A program made the position numbers and the translations under genes. 64,000 nucleotides of DNA from Pseudomonadota bacterium (GTDB taxonomy: Bacteria; Pseudomonadota; Gammaproteobacteria; Berkiellales; Berkiellaceae): assembly GCA_018241965.1 (NCBI GenBank), contig JAFECS010000015.1, positions 41,586 through 105,585 of the forward strand. Reading direction: 5' to 3'. The first letter of the stretch is position 1. Every line of letters begins with the position of its first letter. Positions 9,283 through 19,452 of the stretch are shown piece by piece. Under the pieces are notes generated by a model that was not told the DNA's origin, did no database searches, and saw nothing but the letters and a program-made list of their open reading frames with translations.

Positions 9283-11328
9283 ATGGTACCAGTGCTATAC
9301 GGCATTACTATTTTTCTGAGCGCTTTTTTACTTTTTTTTATCCAACCATTCATTGCTAAAGCAATGCTTCCCCATTTTGGGGGGGCAGGATTTGTTTGGA
9401 TAAGTACCATCTTATTTTTTCAAATCGTTTTGTTGCTGGGATATTGCTACGCTTATGTACTAGCCAAATGGTTTAGCGAAAAGAAGCAAGCAGTCATTCA
9501 CTTTTTGTTATTAGGAATATCGTTATTTTACATTCCAGTATATCTTCATTATACAGCTTCTTTAGATCAGCTTTGGTCACCCTGGGCAGTGATACTTTTG
9601 CTCTCTAAAAATGTGTTGTTTCCTTGTGTTGTGATCTCTGCCTCAAGCCCTTTATTGCAACATTGGTATTGCCAAATTCGTCAGACGACTTTTCCCTATG
9701 TGTATTATTCAGTTTCTAACGCAGGCTCATTAATTGGGTTGCTAGGATATCCGTTTTTATTCGAGCCGCTGATTGGTTTGAAAGTTCAAAGTATCACTTG
9801 GTCTATTTTATATGCTTTATATGTTTTTTTATGTATTGCTTGTTTAGGAAAATTGATTTTAACAAAAAATTATAAAGCTAAAATTGATGAGATTTTTACA
9901 GTCAGCACGTCCATACTATTAAAATGGCTATTGCTCACTTTTTTAAGCAGTGCATTATTGATATCTACCACCCAGTTTTTAGTTCAGAATGTCATTAATC
10001 TTCCGCTGTTATGGGTTTTGCCACTGGCATTATATTTGATTTCTTATATCGTTATTTTTTCTACACCAAAGCATTATAACAATGAATTTTGGTCAGCTTC
10101 TTTTTTTATTTGGTTATTGATGTTTTCCTGGCTAATTTATAATTCACAACTTGCTGGGGTTAATGTCGTTATTGTTATTTTGGCACTGTTGTATTCATCT
10201 TGCATGATTTGCCATGGAGAGTTAATTAAAACCAAGCCCCCTGTTAAAGATTTAACTTTGTTTTACATGGTCATTGCTCTGGGTGGAGTGTTTGGCGGCA
10301 TTTTTTCAAATATTATTGCTTTACGTTGGTTTATTCATTGGTGGGATCTTTATTTACCACTGATTATAATCAGCATCATAAGTGCAATTATATTAACTAG
10401 GCAATATATTTCATCAAAAATCAAATGGAATTTAGCCTTATGTAGTACAGGGATAATTATTACGCTCACTTATGGATTTGTTGTTTTATTAGAAATTTAT
10501 AACCCCAATGAGATCCGCGTTGCCCAATATAGAAATCCTTATGGCATGATTAGAGTATATGATTTTATTAACAACACTAATTTACCACGTAGAGCCATCT
10601 TTCATGGTATGGTAGTGCATGGTCTTCAATTAAAAGCCCCGCTTAACTCTCACTTTCCAACAACTTATTATGGTTATCATTCTGGTGTGGGGTATGCTTT
10701 TCATTATTTAAAAGAGCACAATCATTCCTTAAATGTGGGCATTGTGGGTTTAGGTTGTGGTACCTTATCAAGTTTTGGTGAAAAAGGGGATGTATTCACT
10801 TTTTATGAAATTGACCCAGATGTTATTACTGTAGCGAATAACTTTTTTTCATTTTTAAAAGAATCAAAGGCAACGATCAACATAGTAGAAGGGGATGCTA
10901 GGTTGTCGTTGCAAAAGAGTTCCACAACGTTAAATCCTCCTAAATTCGATCTTTTGGTGCTGGATGCATTTAATGGAGACGCCATTCCTGCTCACTTACT
11001 CACAACAGAAGCCATGCAAATATATCAAAAACTGGTAGTAAAGCATGGAATTATTGCTATCCACATTTCTAATACTTATATCAATTTATTACCTGTGACG
11101 ATGGCTTTAGCAAAAGATTCAAATTGCATGCATTGGTGGATTCAAAACAAATCCGAAGTTGATAAGGGAATTTTTAGTGCCTCTTGGGTTTTAATTAGTT
11201 GCGATCCTGGGCTTGGTGGTTGGCTCAAACAACATGATGCCTATTTTGATCATCAACCAACAATTTCTCCAAGACTGTGGACAGATGATTATAATACGAT
11301 TCTGCCGTTATTAGAGTGGCATGGCTAA
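9283..11328 (+). CDS. Polytopic membrane protein fused to a spermidine-synthase-like domain
   Basis: A 681-aa protein with two parts. Residues 1 to about 410 form roughly a dozen hydrophobic helices. Residues from about 450 form a Rossmann-like aminopropyltransferase/methyltransferase fold with 'VGIVGLGCGTLSSFG', the acidic strand end 'FYEIDPDV' and 'LDAFNGDAIPAHLLT', the usual pattern of fused MFS/spermidine synthase proteins. The real reaction of these fused proteins is poorly known. The charged catalytic Asp of spermidine synthase has a counterpart in DAFNGD, but polyamine binding cannot be confirmed. The start is supported by AAGGT nine bases upstream. Confidence 0.8.
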   Translation: MVPVLYGITIFLSAFLLFFIQPFIAKAMLPHFGGAGFVWISTILFFQIVLLLGYCYAYVLAKWFSEKKQAVIHFLLLGISLFYIPVYLHYTASLDQLWSPWAVILLLSKNVLFPCVVISASSPLLQHWYCQIRQTTFPYVYYSVSNAGSLIGLLGYPFLFEPLIGLKVQSITWSILYALYVFLCIACLGKLILTKNYKAKIDEIFTVSTSILLKWLLLTFLSSALLISTTQFLVQNVINLPLLWVLPLALYLISYIVIFSTPKHYNNEFWSASFFIWLLMFSWLIYNSQLAGVNVVIVILALLYSSCMICHGELIKTKPPVKDLTLFYMVIALGGVFGGIFSNIIALRWFIHWWDLYLPLIIISIISAIILTRQYISSKIKWNLALCSTGIIITLTYGFVVLLEIYNPNEIRVAQYRNPYGMIRVYDFINNTNLPRRAIFHGMVVHGLQLKAPLNSHFPTTYYGYHSGVGYAFHYLKEHNHSLNVGIVGLGCGTLSSFGEKGDVFTFYEIDPDVITVANNFFSFLKESKATINIVEGDARLSLQKSSTTLNPPKFDLLVLDAFNGDAIPAHLLTTEAMQIYQKLVVKHGIIAIHISNTYINLLPVTMALAKDSNCMHWWIQNKSEVDKGIFSASWVLISCDPGLGGWLKQHDAYFDHQPTISPRLWTDDYNTILPLLEWHG

Positions 11329-11428
11329 TCGATTCTTGACGTAAGGCTAACAGCTATGATTTACTTACCGAATCTTATTTAAGGTGCATATCACCATGAA
11401 ACCTTGCTATCTTCTCCTTTCTACCTGT

Positions 11429-11471
11429 TGTCAACATTAGGTTGACACCTACACCTATTTTCTCTTATTAA
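11429..11471 (+). promoter_or_regulatory. Promoter with overlapping inverted repeat before symporter gene
   Basis: A perfect -35 hexamer TTGACA lies at 11442-11447, with a -10 candidate TATTAA at 11466-11471 (18-base spacer). The -35 is the right arm of a perfect 7-bp inverted repeat, TGTCAAC (11429-11435) and GTTGACA (11441-11447), separated by 5 bases. This geometry suits a repressor operator covering the -35. The regulator is not identified. Confidence 0.45.
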
Positions 11472-11518
11472 TGATACTTATATATAGCAGCTAACTTATA
11501 AAGTGAGATGAAATCTAT

Positions 11519-12721
11519 ATGCTGAACCGACGCGGTTATTGGATGATTTTGGTGGCAATATTGTTTGCGGTATTAGCAGGTTGGTCAGGACAACCCCTTA
11601 TCATTAAATTATCGGAATTAGTTTCTGAAATCTTCGTCAGGTTGCTTAAGCTTATTAGTTTACCGATGATAAGCCTTTCCCTATTGGCTACCATTTCTTC
11701 TGTGGGAGAGCAGTCACTATCGAACTTAGGGAAGAGGATTGTTTCTTACACCATTTTAACCACCATGATTGCAGCGACCATAGCCTTATTGCTTTACGAA
11801 GCAATACAACCTGTTGTGTTGGTAACCTTAGAACAAAGTGCAAACATTCAAACGCCTTCTTACTATGATGAACTTTTAAAAGTTATTCCAAGCAATTTAT
11901 TGCAACCTTTTTTGGAAGGAAATGTTGTTAGCATTATGTTGCTTTCATTGCTCATTGGGGTTGGTGTTGCTAAATTGCCAGCAGAACAACGTCAACCTAT
12001 TCACCAATTGTTACAAAGTCTTTTTCAAATGATGATGCAGATCACGCGATGGATAGTAAGCTTTATGCCCATTGCCATTTGGGGCTTTATGACTTCTTTC
12101 TTTGTAGAAGTCTCTAAAGGGTTATCTTTTACGAATTTAGGATGGTATTTAACCACCATTTTGTCAGCTAATCTTATTCAAGCAATCGTTGTATTGCCAT
12201 TATTTTTATGGTGGCACGGTGTTAACGCACGCAAAGTTTTTGTTAAAATGTTACCTGCTTTATCTTTTGCCTTTTTCTCAAAATCCTCTAGTGCCGCTAT
12301 GCCAACAGCCATTGATTGTGCTGAACAAGGCTTGGCTGTTGCACCTAAAGTATCGCGATTTAGTTTCCCTTTATGCACCAGCATAAACATGAATGCATGC
12401 GCTGCTTTTATTTTAATTACCGTCATGTTTATTGCTCAAAGCCAAGGGATGAGTTTTACGCTGACTGAAAAGCTAACTTGGATTTTAATTGCGACCATTG
12501 CCGCTATTGGGAATGCCGGTGTACCTATGGGTTGCTTTTTTATAGCCAGTGCCTTATTAACCACCATGAATTTGCCATTAACCTTAATGGGGATCATTTT
12601 GCCGTTTTATGCACTGCTTGATATGTTAGAAAGTGCGATTAATATATGGTCAGATTCATGCGTGACAGTGGCTGTAAATCAAAGAGCCAATTTCACTCGG
12701 CAAATTATAGCGGACCAATAG
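11519..12721 (+). CDS. SDF (DAACS) family dicarboxylate/amino acid:cation symporter
   Basis: A 400-aa polytopic symporter, a distant paralogue of the gene at 7819-9000. The family hallmarks are 'FFSKSSSAAMPTAID' (serine-rich hairpin, about residue 258), 'CTSINMNACAAF' (helix 7, the NMxG-like motif in altered form) and 'GNAGVPMGCFF' (second hairpin). The NMNAC variant departs from the NMDGT sodium-site motif of glutamate transporters, so ion coupling may differ. Its 3' end overlaps the convergent kdpD gene by 17 bases. Confidence 0.85.
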   Translation: MLNRRGYWMILVAILFAVLAGWSGQPLIIKLSELVSEIFVRLLKLISLPMISLSLLATISSVGEQSLSNLGKRIVSYTILTTMIAATIALLLYEAIQPVVLVTLEQSANIQTPSYYDELLKVIPSNLLQPFLEGNVVSIMLLSLLIGVGVAKLPAEQRQPIHQLLQSLFQMMMQITRWIVSFMPIAIWGFMTSFFVEVSKGLSFTNLGWYLTTILSANLIQAIVVLPLFLWWHGVNARKVFVKMLPALSFAFFSKSSSAAMPTAIDCAEQGLAVAPKVSRFSFPLCTSINMNACAAFILITVMFIAQSQGMSFTLTEKLTWILIATIAAIGNAGVPMGCFFIASALLTTMNLPLTLMGIILPFYALLDMLESAINIWSDSCVTVAVNQRANFTRQIIADQ

Positions 12722-14681
12722 GCTGTTCTTTTTCTTTACGCATTTTTTCAGCTGCGCTTACTCTTTCTAAAGCCGAAGCGGTCTGAATGGCTAATGAACC
12801 AAGCAACATATTTTCTTCGCTGCTAAAGTTACGCTCAGGATCTTTGGGAATGATCCCTAAAACGCCGTATATTTTATCGCCATTAGATAAGGGTAAATAA
12901 AACCCACGCGCGCTCGGCATGGTGTCTGTTCCGGCACCTGCTTCTTGCTTGTGTTTATAAACCCATAATGCAACACTTTCTTCTTTTAATTCTGCTTTTA
13001 TGCCAGGATGTGAAATAATTTCAAGGTTTCCTTGTTCGTCAGGCGCCCATACGGTTGCAGCACAATCGAATATTTCACCGATATGATGGGAAACCACCTT
13101 TGCTATCTTTGATTTTCCAGGCGTAATAATCAATTTGCGAGAAAGATCATAGAGCTCAGAAATGTATTTTTCACGTTGTCTGGTCACTAAATGCTGTTGT
13201 CGAAGCCTTGAGGTCAGCGTGCTTATGACAAGCCCGGTTAATAATAAAACAGCCAGTGTGACGAGATCTCTTAAATGATATGCTCGAAAATTGTAATAAG
13301 GATGAATAAAGAAAAAATTATAACAAATTACAGCAAGGAGTGCTGTAAACACGGCGGTGCCACGTTCTGAGCTTGTGGCCACAATCACCACGCCTGCCAA
13401 ATACATCATCAATACCGTCTCAGGCTCTAACCATTGTTTAGCAGGAAGCCCAAAAAGCGTAAACAAAGCAATCACAAAAATAGCATACAAAATCGACATC
13501 CAGGTTGCATAGGTGGCGCTTTGTTTTTTTAACTTAGGCGGGGGGATATCTTCATTAATGATGTAAATATCAATATTGCCACTTTTTTCAATAATTTCGT
13601 TCGCTAAAGATTTGAAGAACCAACGTTTGTAAGCTGGCGTGTTCGTTTTACCTAAGATGATTTTGGTAAAATTATTTTTCCGGGCATAGTTGACAATAGC
13701 ATCGCTGGTTTGTGTTTCCTGAATGGTTTCAGCTTTGCCACCCAGTTGTTCAGCAAGTTGCAATGTGCGCTTTATGTTATTTTGTTCTTCTTTAGCAAGA
13801 CGATAATATTGATCATTTTCTACATAGAGCGCCGTCCAAGGACATTTGAGTTTGGAAGCAAGCTGTTTAGCATTTCTAACTAGTTTTGTTGATAAACTCC
13901 CAGGCCCAACGCAAGCTAAAATTTTATCAGAGATAGATTGTTGTTTGCTTTGAAATTTTTTGTATATATCACGTAAAGCATCGACGCGCTCAGCGGTTCT
14001 TCGTAAAGCAATTTCTCGTAAAGCAATTAAATTTTCAATTTTAAAAAAATGTTGGGCAGCGCGCTGTTTGGCAAATTCTCCAAGATATACTTTTCCTTCG
14101 CTTAATCTTTCAAGGATAATTTCAGAAGGGATGTCCACCAATACGATTTCATCGGCATTATCAAATAATGAATCAGGAACAGTTTCTTTAACACGTATAC
14201 CAGTTAAATTTGCCACCATATCATTTAAGCTTTCAAGATGTTGTACATTTAAGGTTGTATAAACATCAATTCCGCTTTCTAGGATCTCTTGCACATCTTG
14301 CCAACGCTTAGGGTGTCTTGAGCCAATGGCATTGGTGTGCGCGAGCTCATCGACGAGTAAGATAGTGGGTTTTTTTTCAATAGCGGCATCAATATCGAGT
14401 TCTTTAATGGTGATCCCTTGATACTGAACTTGCCGCAGGGGTAATAAGGTCAAGCCCTCTAGTAGCTTTGCTGTTTCTAAACGACCATGCGTTTCAATTA
14501 TGCCTGCGACAACATTGACGCCTTCTTTGAGCTTTTCTTGGGCAGCAGATAACATAGCGTAAGTTTTTCCAGAGCCTGCGCAAGCGCCAAAGAAAATTTT
14601 TAATTTACCACGACGAGCATGTTTTGCTTCTTCAGTTACTTTTCGCAACAATTGCTCAGGATCGGGTCTTTCGGGCTCCAT
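12705..14681 (-). CDS. kdpD: KdpD-like sensor protein lacking the histidine kinase core
   Basis: A 658-aa protein, against about 890 aa for a full KdpD. Residues 1-230 are the cytoplasmic KdpD domain with Walker A 'GACAGSGKT' at 32-40. A USP-like domain follows (about 250-365), then four membrane helices (about 390-495) and a GAF domain (about 515-640). The chain ends with 'LGSLAIQTASALERVSAAEK' and a short charged tail, where full KdpD continues into the HisKA phospho-acceptor and ATPase domains. Those are absent, and the convergent symporter gene occupies the DNA where they would be, so this is not a simple frameshift. No kdpE is present. It overlaps kdpC by one base and should be made with the pump. 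Confidence 0.9.
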   Translation of the reverse strand: MEPERPDPEQLLRKVTEEAKHARRGKLKIFFGACAGSGKTYAMLSAAQEKLKEGVNVVAGIIETHGRLETAKLLEGLTLLPLRQVQYQGITIKELDIDAAIEKKPTILLVDELAHTNAIGSRHPKRWQDVQEILESGIDVYTTLNVQHLESLNDMVANLTGIRVKETVPDSLFDNADEIVLVDIPSEIILERLSEGKVYLGEFAKQRAAQHFFKIENLIALREIALRRTAERVDALRDIYKKFQSKQQSISDKILACVGPGSLSTKLVRNAKQLASKLKCPWTALYVENDQYYRLAKEEQNNIKRTLQLAEQLGGKAETIQETQTSDAIVNYARKNNFTKIILGKTNTPAYKRWFFKSLANEIIEKSGNIDIYIINEDIPPPKLKKQSATYATWMSILYAIFVIALFTLFGLPAKQWLEPETVLMMYLAGVVIVATSSERGTAVFTALLAVICYNFFFIHPYYNFRAYHLRDLVTLAVLLLTGLVISTLTSRLRQQHLVTRQREKYISELYDLSRKLIITPGKSKIAKVVSHHIGEIFDCAATVWAPDEQGNLEIISHPGIKAELKEESVALWVYKHKQEAGAGTDTMPSARGFYLPLSNGDKIYGVLGIIPKDPERNFSSEENMLLGSLAIQTASALERVSAAEKMRKEKEQPIGPL

Positions 14682-15268
14682 TAGTACCTATCTGCCTTAT
14701 GTAAAGTAAGATTCAATTTTACGACATTCACACGCGGCTCTCCTAAAAAACCAAACTGTCTATTTTCCACCATGGAATTAACAAGTTCATAAAGCACAGA
14801 CTCTTCAATGCTTCTTGCTTTAGCAATTCGAGGAATTTGGTAATACGCACTTGCAATAGAAATATGTGGATCCAAGCCACTTGCGGAGGCGGTGACAAGA
14901 TCAATGGGAACAGGCATTGTATTATTTGGAGAATGCTTATTTAGGAGAGCCATTCTTTCTTTAATGTTCTGTAAAAGTTGAGGGTTTGCAGGGCTTAAAT
15001 TGGAACCCGATGAAAGAAGAGGGTTATACATTGGCGTTGTAGCACTAGGTCTTGACCAAAAGAATTTTTCGCTTGAAAATGGTTGCCCAATGAGTTCTGA
15101 GCCAAGGACTCTATCTTCAATGATTAAACTTCCGTTGGCTAAGTTGGGAAAAGCAAGTTGATTTATGAACATGACCAATCCTGGATAGAGGATCCCTAAT
15201 ATAAAACTAAAAAAGGTAAGCAGTACTACCAATGGCCAGAGTTGATTTATTAAGTATTTTTTTTCCAT
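14681..15268 (-). CDS. kdpC: Potassium-transporting ATPase subunit C
   Basis: A 195-aa KdpC. One membrane helix (about residues 12-35) is followed by the conserved 'GSELIGQPFSSEKFFWSRPSA' stretch, 'SGSNLSP' and 'DLVTASASGLDPHIS', then 'VNVVKLNL' near the C-terminus. KdpC stabilises the KdpFABC complex and raises the ATP affinity of KdpB. It is one base downstream of kdpB and its stop region joins kdpD. Length and motifs are normal. Confidence 0.97.
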   Translation of the reverse strand: MEKKYLINQLWPLVVLLTFFSFILGILYPGLVMFINQLAFPNLANGSLIIEDRVLGSELIGQPFSSEKFFWSRPSATTPMYNPLLSSGSNLSPANPQLLQNIKERMALLNKHSPNNTMPVPIDLVTASASGLDPHISIASAYYQIPRIAKARSIEESVLYELVNSMVENRQFGFLGEPRVNVVKLNLTLHKADRY

Positions 15269-15269
15269 G

Positions 15270-17351
15270 TTACTTTATTAATCCAATACTATTGACCAAA
15301 ATATCAATAAGCTTAATACAGATAAAAGGTATAATAAGCCCACCTAGCCCATAGATCAGCGTGTTTCGTAAAAGCATTTGGTTTGCATTAAGCGGGCGGT
15401 ATTTCACCCCTTTTAAAGCAAGTGGAATTAAACCGACAATAATTAACGCATTAAAAATAACTGCCGATAAGATCGCGCTATGCGGGCTGGCTAATTTCAT
15501 AATATTAAAATATTGTAGCCCGGGAACTGTACTGCTAAATGCGGCTGGTAAAATAGCAAAATATTTTGCGACATCATTTGAAATGCTAAAAGTTGTTAAT
15601 GCGCCACGGGTAATTAGCAATTGCTTGCCAATTTTTACAATTTCGATGAGTTTGGTTGGGTCGGAATCCAGATCGACCATATTGGCTGCTTCTTTTGCTG
15701 CTTGCGTTCCGCTGTTCATGGCGACAGCCACATCAGTTTGTGCGAGTGCCGGGGCATCGTTTGTGCCATCACCCACCATCGCAACGAGTTGACCATTTTC
15801 TTGATATTTACGAATGAGCTTAAGCTTGATTTCAGGCGTTGCTTCTGCATAAAAGTCATCTACGCCAGCTTCATTGGCAATGGTAGCTGCGGTAATGGGG
15901 TTATCGCCTGTGATCATGATGCTTTTGATCCCCATGGTGCGCAACTCAGCTAATCGCTCTTTGATGCCTGTTTTGATGATGTCTTTTAATTCAATGGCAC
16001 CCAGTATTTTATTACCGTTGGCAACCACTAATGGAGTGGCGCCCAATCTTGCTATCTCATCGACTCTTTTAAGAATAGCGTCATCTACCACGCCGCCTTG
16101 GCTTTTGACTTCTGCAAGTATTCTATCAATTGCACCTTTGTGTATCTTTTGGCCATCTAAATCTATGCCACTTAAGCGTGTTTCAGCAGAGAAGGGGATA
16201 AAAGTGGCAGACTTCAAATCAGATAATTGCGTTGGCTTCACTTTATATTTTTCATGGGCAAGAACAACAATACTTTTTCCTTCAGGGGTTTCATCGGCAA
16301 GAGAAGAAAGTTCTGCTGCTTTTGCCAGCTCTTCTAAGGAGGAAGTCGGTGAAGGATAAAAAGCGATGGCTTGCCTATTACCCATGGTAATGGTTCCCGT
16401 TTTATCCAAGAGCAAGATACTTACGTCGCCTGCTGCTTCAACAGCGCGCCCTGAGTTGGCAATGACATTATTACGAATGAGTCTATCCATCCCGGCAACA
16501 CCTATGGCAGAGAGCAAGCCGCCAATCGTTGTTGGGATTAAACATACTAACAGGGCCACTAACACGGTAAGACTAACAACATGTCCTTGCCCACTTTTTT
16601 GCACACTAAACAATGAAAATGGGAGTAAAGTCATGACAACAATCAAAAAAATAAGTGTCATTCCTGCTAATAAAATGTTTAGCGCTATTTCATTAGGGGT
16701 TTTTTGTCTTTTAGCGCCTTCCACTAAAGAGATCATTTTATCAAGAAAGGTTTCTCCAGGGTTTGAAGTGATACGGATCACCAACCAATCAGATAAAACA
16801 ATGGTGCCGCCGGTCACAGAATCTCTATCGGCACCGCCTTCACGGATCACAGGCGCACTTTCGCCGGTAATGGCGCTTTCATCAACCGAAGCCACACCCG
16901 CAATCACTTGCCCATCTCCTGGGATAACATCGCCTGGGCCAGCAAAGACAAGGTCGTCATGTTTAAGTAAAGTGGCCGGAGTAAGGGTAAATTCTCTATC
17001 ATGGACATGAGCAATTTTTTTCGCTTGCACTTCTCGGCGTGATTTTTTCAATGTTTCAGCTTGAGCTTTTCCCCGTCTTTCAGCCACAGATTCAGAAAAA
17101 TTAGCAAAAATGACTGTAAACCATAACCAGAGCGCCACCTGTAATATAAATGAAGAGGGTGTTGGCGTGGTGGTAAATAAAGAAAAGACATAAATAATAG
17201 TGGTTAACAGGCAACCAATATAAGTCACAAACATTACCGGGTTTTTAACTAAATACTGTGGTGTAAGATGGGTGATAGCACTCCCTAGTGCCGGCAAAAA
17301 GGCTTGCTTACTTATTTTTTGACGTCTTCCTGAATGATCAGATTTTGTCAT
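15270..17351 (-). CDS. kdpB: Potassium-transporting P-type ATPase subunit B
   Basis: A 693-aa P1A-type ATPase, the energising subunit of KdpFABC. The phosphorylation site is D316 in DKTGTIT, the actuator motif TGES is at about 162-165 and the hinge motif '[11 protein letters not shown]' follows later. The serine of TGES is the residue whose phosphorylation shuts down the E. coli pump at high potassium, so the inhibitory switch may be conserved. The N-terminal helix region and the membrane segments are normal. It is four bases downstream of kdpA. Confidence 0.98.
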   Translation of the reverse strand: MTKSDHSGRRQKISKQAFLPALGSAITHLTPQYLVKNPVMFVTYIGCLLTTIIYVFSLFTTTPTPSSFILQVALWLWFTVIFANFSESVAERRGKAQAETLKKSRREVQAKKIAHVHDREFTLTPATLLKHDDLVFAGPGDVIPGDGQVIAGVASVDESAITGESAPVIREGGADRDSVTGGTIVLSDWLVIRITSNPGETFLDKMISLVEGAKRQKTPNEIALNILLAGMTLIFLIVVMTLLPFSLFSVQKSGQGHVVSLTVLVALLVCLIPTTIGGLLSAIGVAGMDRLIRNNVIANSGRAVEAAGDVSILLLDKTGTITMGNRQAIAFYPSPTSSLEELAKAAELSSLADETPEGKSIVVLAHEKYKVKPTQLSDLKSATFIPFSAETRLSGIDLDGQKIHKGAIDRILAEVKSQGGVVDDAILKRVDEIARLGATPLVVANGNKILGAIELKDIIKTGIKERLAELRTMGIKSIMITGDNPITAATIANEAGVDDFYAEATPEIKLKLIRKYQENGQLVAMVGDGTNDAPALAQTDVAVAMNSGTQAAKEAANMVDLDSDPTKLIEIVKIGKQLLITRGALTTFSISNDVAKYFAILPAAFSSTVPGLQYFNIMKLASPHSAILSAVIFNALIIVGLIPLALKGVKYRPLNANQMLLRNTLIYGLGGLIIPFICIKLIDILVNSIGLIK

Positions 17352-17355
17352 AGCA

Positions 17356-19104
17356 TTATTTTACCAGTTGAAAGTATTCTGAAATGGGCGCTAACATCAG
17401 GGTTGGCACGAACGTTAACAGCCCTACCAATATAATCACACCCACTAAAAATAAAATAAATAAAGGCGTGTGTGTTGACATGGTGCCGATGTTTGTTGGC
17501 GTGTTATTTTTTTGTGCCATGGCGCCGGCAATGGCAAGCACAGGAATGATAATCCAATATCTTCCAAGTAGCATGATGATCCCAAGAAGTGTATTGTAAA
17601 AAGGTGTGTTGGCATTAATACCTGCAAAAGCGCTTCCATTGTTGGCACTGCTAGAAGTAAGCGCATAAAGGATCTCACTAAACCCTTGAGGGCCTGGATT
17701 AAAAATGCCAGCTAGCCCTGCTTTTGAAAGTACAGCAATGGCAGTACCAAACAAAATGGTTAGCGCAGGGATAAGAATTACAAGGGAAGCCATTTTTATT
17801 TCAAAGGTTTGTATTTTTTTACCCAGATATTCTGGCGTGCGTCCGACCATTAAGCCGGCAATAAATACGGTAACAAAGACAAATATCAAAATACCGTAGA
17901 GTCCTGAACCTACACCACCAAATATCACTTCTCCTAATAACATCATTGTCAGGGGTACCAGCCCGCCCAGTGGGGTATAGGAATCGTGCATTGAATTGAC
18001 TGAACCATTAGAAGTGGCAGTGGTGGTACTGGCCCAAAGCGCTGAATTGACAATCCCAAAACGAACTTCCTTACCCTCCATATTTCCGCCACTTTGTAGA
18101 GGCGAATAGCTTTGTTCTATATTCAGCGAAGATAAAAGTGGATTAGCACTTTGTTCTTGCCAAATCCCATAAAGTGTCAGTGGAATGTAGACAATCGTCA
18201 TTGCTATTAAAAGTGCCCAACCTTGACGTTTGTCATTCACCATGACCCCAAAGGTATAACAAAACGCTGTACTGATAAGAACTATCGCTAAAAGTTCCAA
18301 AAAATTAGATAAGGGCGTGGGATTTTCAAAAGGGTGAGCAGAATTCGCATTGAAAAATCCACCGCCATTGGTACCCAGCTGTTTAATAGCAATTTGGGAG
18401 GCCACAGGCCCTCCCGGGATTTTTTGGTTATGTGATTCTTTTGTTTGTGCTGATTCAATCAACGTTGTATTAACAGAAGGATTGAAATTTTGTATAACGC
18501 CTTGGCTGCCCAACACAATGGCAAGAACTAAAGATAAGGGAAGCAAAATATATAAAATGCCGCGCATCCAATCTACCCAAAAGTTGCCAATAAAGGGTGT
18601 ATTCTTACGTACGAAGCCTCGTATCAGGGCAACAGCCACAGCCATCCCCATAGATGCACAAAGAAAGTTTTGTACCGTTAAACCAAACATTTGGCTAAAG
18701 TAACTTAAGGTAGATTCTCCAGCATAGGATTGCCAATTAGTGTTGGTAATAAAACTGGCAGAAATATTGAAGGCAAGATCTGCGCTGATGTTGGGAAAGT
18801 GTTCCGGGTTTAAGGGTAAATAAGCTTGGAACACTAACAGTAAAAATAACAATAAAAAACCACCAAGACTGGATATGATGACAGCGCAGGCATATTGCTG
18901 CCAATTCATTTCTTTGTTGGGATCAATTCTGGCAAATTTGTAACAAAAGTCTTCAATGGGCCCAAGCAGGCTTTCCATGAAGGTGAGTTGTCCGCTATAC
19001 ACCCTAGCCATGTAACTACCAAGGGGCTTAATTAAGAGTAGACAAACAACCCAGAACAATAAGCACTGTAATAAGCCATTGAGCGATATAAATATATTGC
19101 TCAC
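17356..19104 (-). CDS. kdpA: Potassium-transporting ATPase subunit A
   Basis: A 582-aa channel-like subunit of the superfamily of K+ transporters, slightly longer than the 557 aa of E. coli. About ten membrane helices are visible. Selectivity-loop regions are seen in '[14 protein letters not shown]', '[20 protein letters not shown]' and '[11 protein letters not shown]', all classical KdpA signatures. The start is GTG (19104-19102), overlapping the kdpF stop as GTGA. KdpA takes potassium from the periplasm and passes it through a tunnel to KdpB. Confidence 0.98.
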   Translation of the reverse strand: MSNIFISLNGLLQCLLFWVVCLLLIKPLGSYMARVYSGQLTFMESLLGPIEDFCYKFARIDPNKEMNWQQYACAVIISSLGGFLLLFLLLVFQAYLPLNPEHFPNISADLAFNISASFITNTNWQSYAGESTLSYFSQMFGLTVQNFLCASMGMAVAVALIRGFVRKNTPFIGNFWVDWMRGILYILLPLSLVLAIVLGSQGVIQNFNPSVNTTLIESAQTKESHNQKIPGGPVASQIAIKQLGTNGGGFFNANSAHPFENPTPLSNFLELLAIVLISTAFCYTFGVMVNDKRQGWALLIAMTIVYIPLTLYGIWQEQSANPLLSSLNIEQSYSPLQSGGNMEGKEVRFGIVNSALWASTTTATSNGSVNSMHDSYTPLGGLVPLTMMLLGEVIFGGVGSGLYGILIFVFVTVFIAGLMVGRTPEYLGKKIQTFEIKMASLVILIPALTILFGTAIAVLSKAGLAGIFNPGPQGFSEILYALTSSSANNGSAFAGINANTPFYNTLLGIIMLLGRYWIIIPVLAIAGAMAQKNNTPTNIGTMSTHTPLFILFLVGVIILVGLLTFVPTLMLAPISEYFQLVK

Positions 19105-19193
19105 TGAAATATCTCCGGTTTAAGTAGTGCAACTAAAAGGTATATCACCAAAAGGATCGAGGTAATACCTGAAAGTGTGTAAAGAAATTCCAT
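19101..19193 (-). CDS. kdpF: Potassium-transporting ATPase small subunit F
   Basis: A 30-aa single-helix peptide. It starts MEFLYTLSG and ends with the KdpF signature '[12 protein letters not shown]', in which a hydrophobic helix runs into KPE. KdpF binds lipids and stabilises the KdpABC complex. The stop TGA overlaps the kdpA GTG start. It begins four bases after the stop of the small upstream ORF. Confidence 0.93.
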   Translation of the reverse strand: MEFLYTLSGITSILLVIYLLVALLKPEIFQ

Positions 19194-19197
19194 TGTG

Positions 19198-19275
19198 CTA
19201 CTGTAACCTCTCACATAAGGCGATTAAACCAAAGCACAGTGCAAAAATAAGTGCGGCAATAAGTAGGTATGTCAT
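19198..19275 (-). CDS. 25-aa predicted membrane peptide heading the kdp operon
   Basis: A short ORF from ATG (19275) to TAG (19198) encodes one hydrophobic helix ending in a charged tail 'ALCERLQ'. A GAGG ribosome binding site lies nine bases upstream. It directly precedes kdpF by four bases, so it is the first gene of the kdp transcript. I recall similar small ORFs ahead of kdpF in other bacteria, usually unannotated, but cannot verify that here. It is distinct from kdpF, which follows intact. A role as an extra small subunit or as a leader controlling kdpF translation is inference. Confidence 0.6.
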   Translation of the reverse strand: MTYLLIAALIFALCFGLIALCERLQ

Positions 19276-19452
19276 CAACAAAACCCTCACTTTTCAACCA
19301 TATCTGAAGTTCTTGCTCAAGCCAATAAAAATCGGTGTGTTCATTGAATTCAAACTGGTTCATTTATTAATCTGTGATATGTTTAGTTTAGGATCTTTTT
19401 TGTTTAATTTTTAACTTATTATCACAAATAAAGTTGGTTAGTTTACAGAAAT

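Noticed and set aside
12705..12760. Frameshift as the cause of the short KdpD
   Set aside because: The DNA beyond the stop codes for the convergent symporter and holds no trace of HisKA or ATPase motifs in any minus-strand frame, so the kinase part is really absent.
15361..15792. 143-aa plus-strand ORF inside kdpB
   Set aside because: Antisense shadow of the kdpB C-terminal region.
16366..17010. 214-aa plus-strand ORF inside kdpB
   Set aside because: It lies wholly antisense to a strongly conserved P-type ATPase gene and has no family features of its own.
19211..19363. 50-aa ORF on the minus strand upstream of kdpF
   Set aside because: It overlaps the 25-aa peptide out of frame, has no ribosome binding site and its last part looks like a shadow of that peptide. 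It could still be a leader, so it is mentioned under that finding only.
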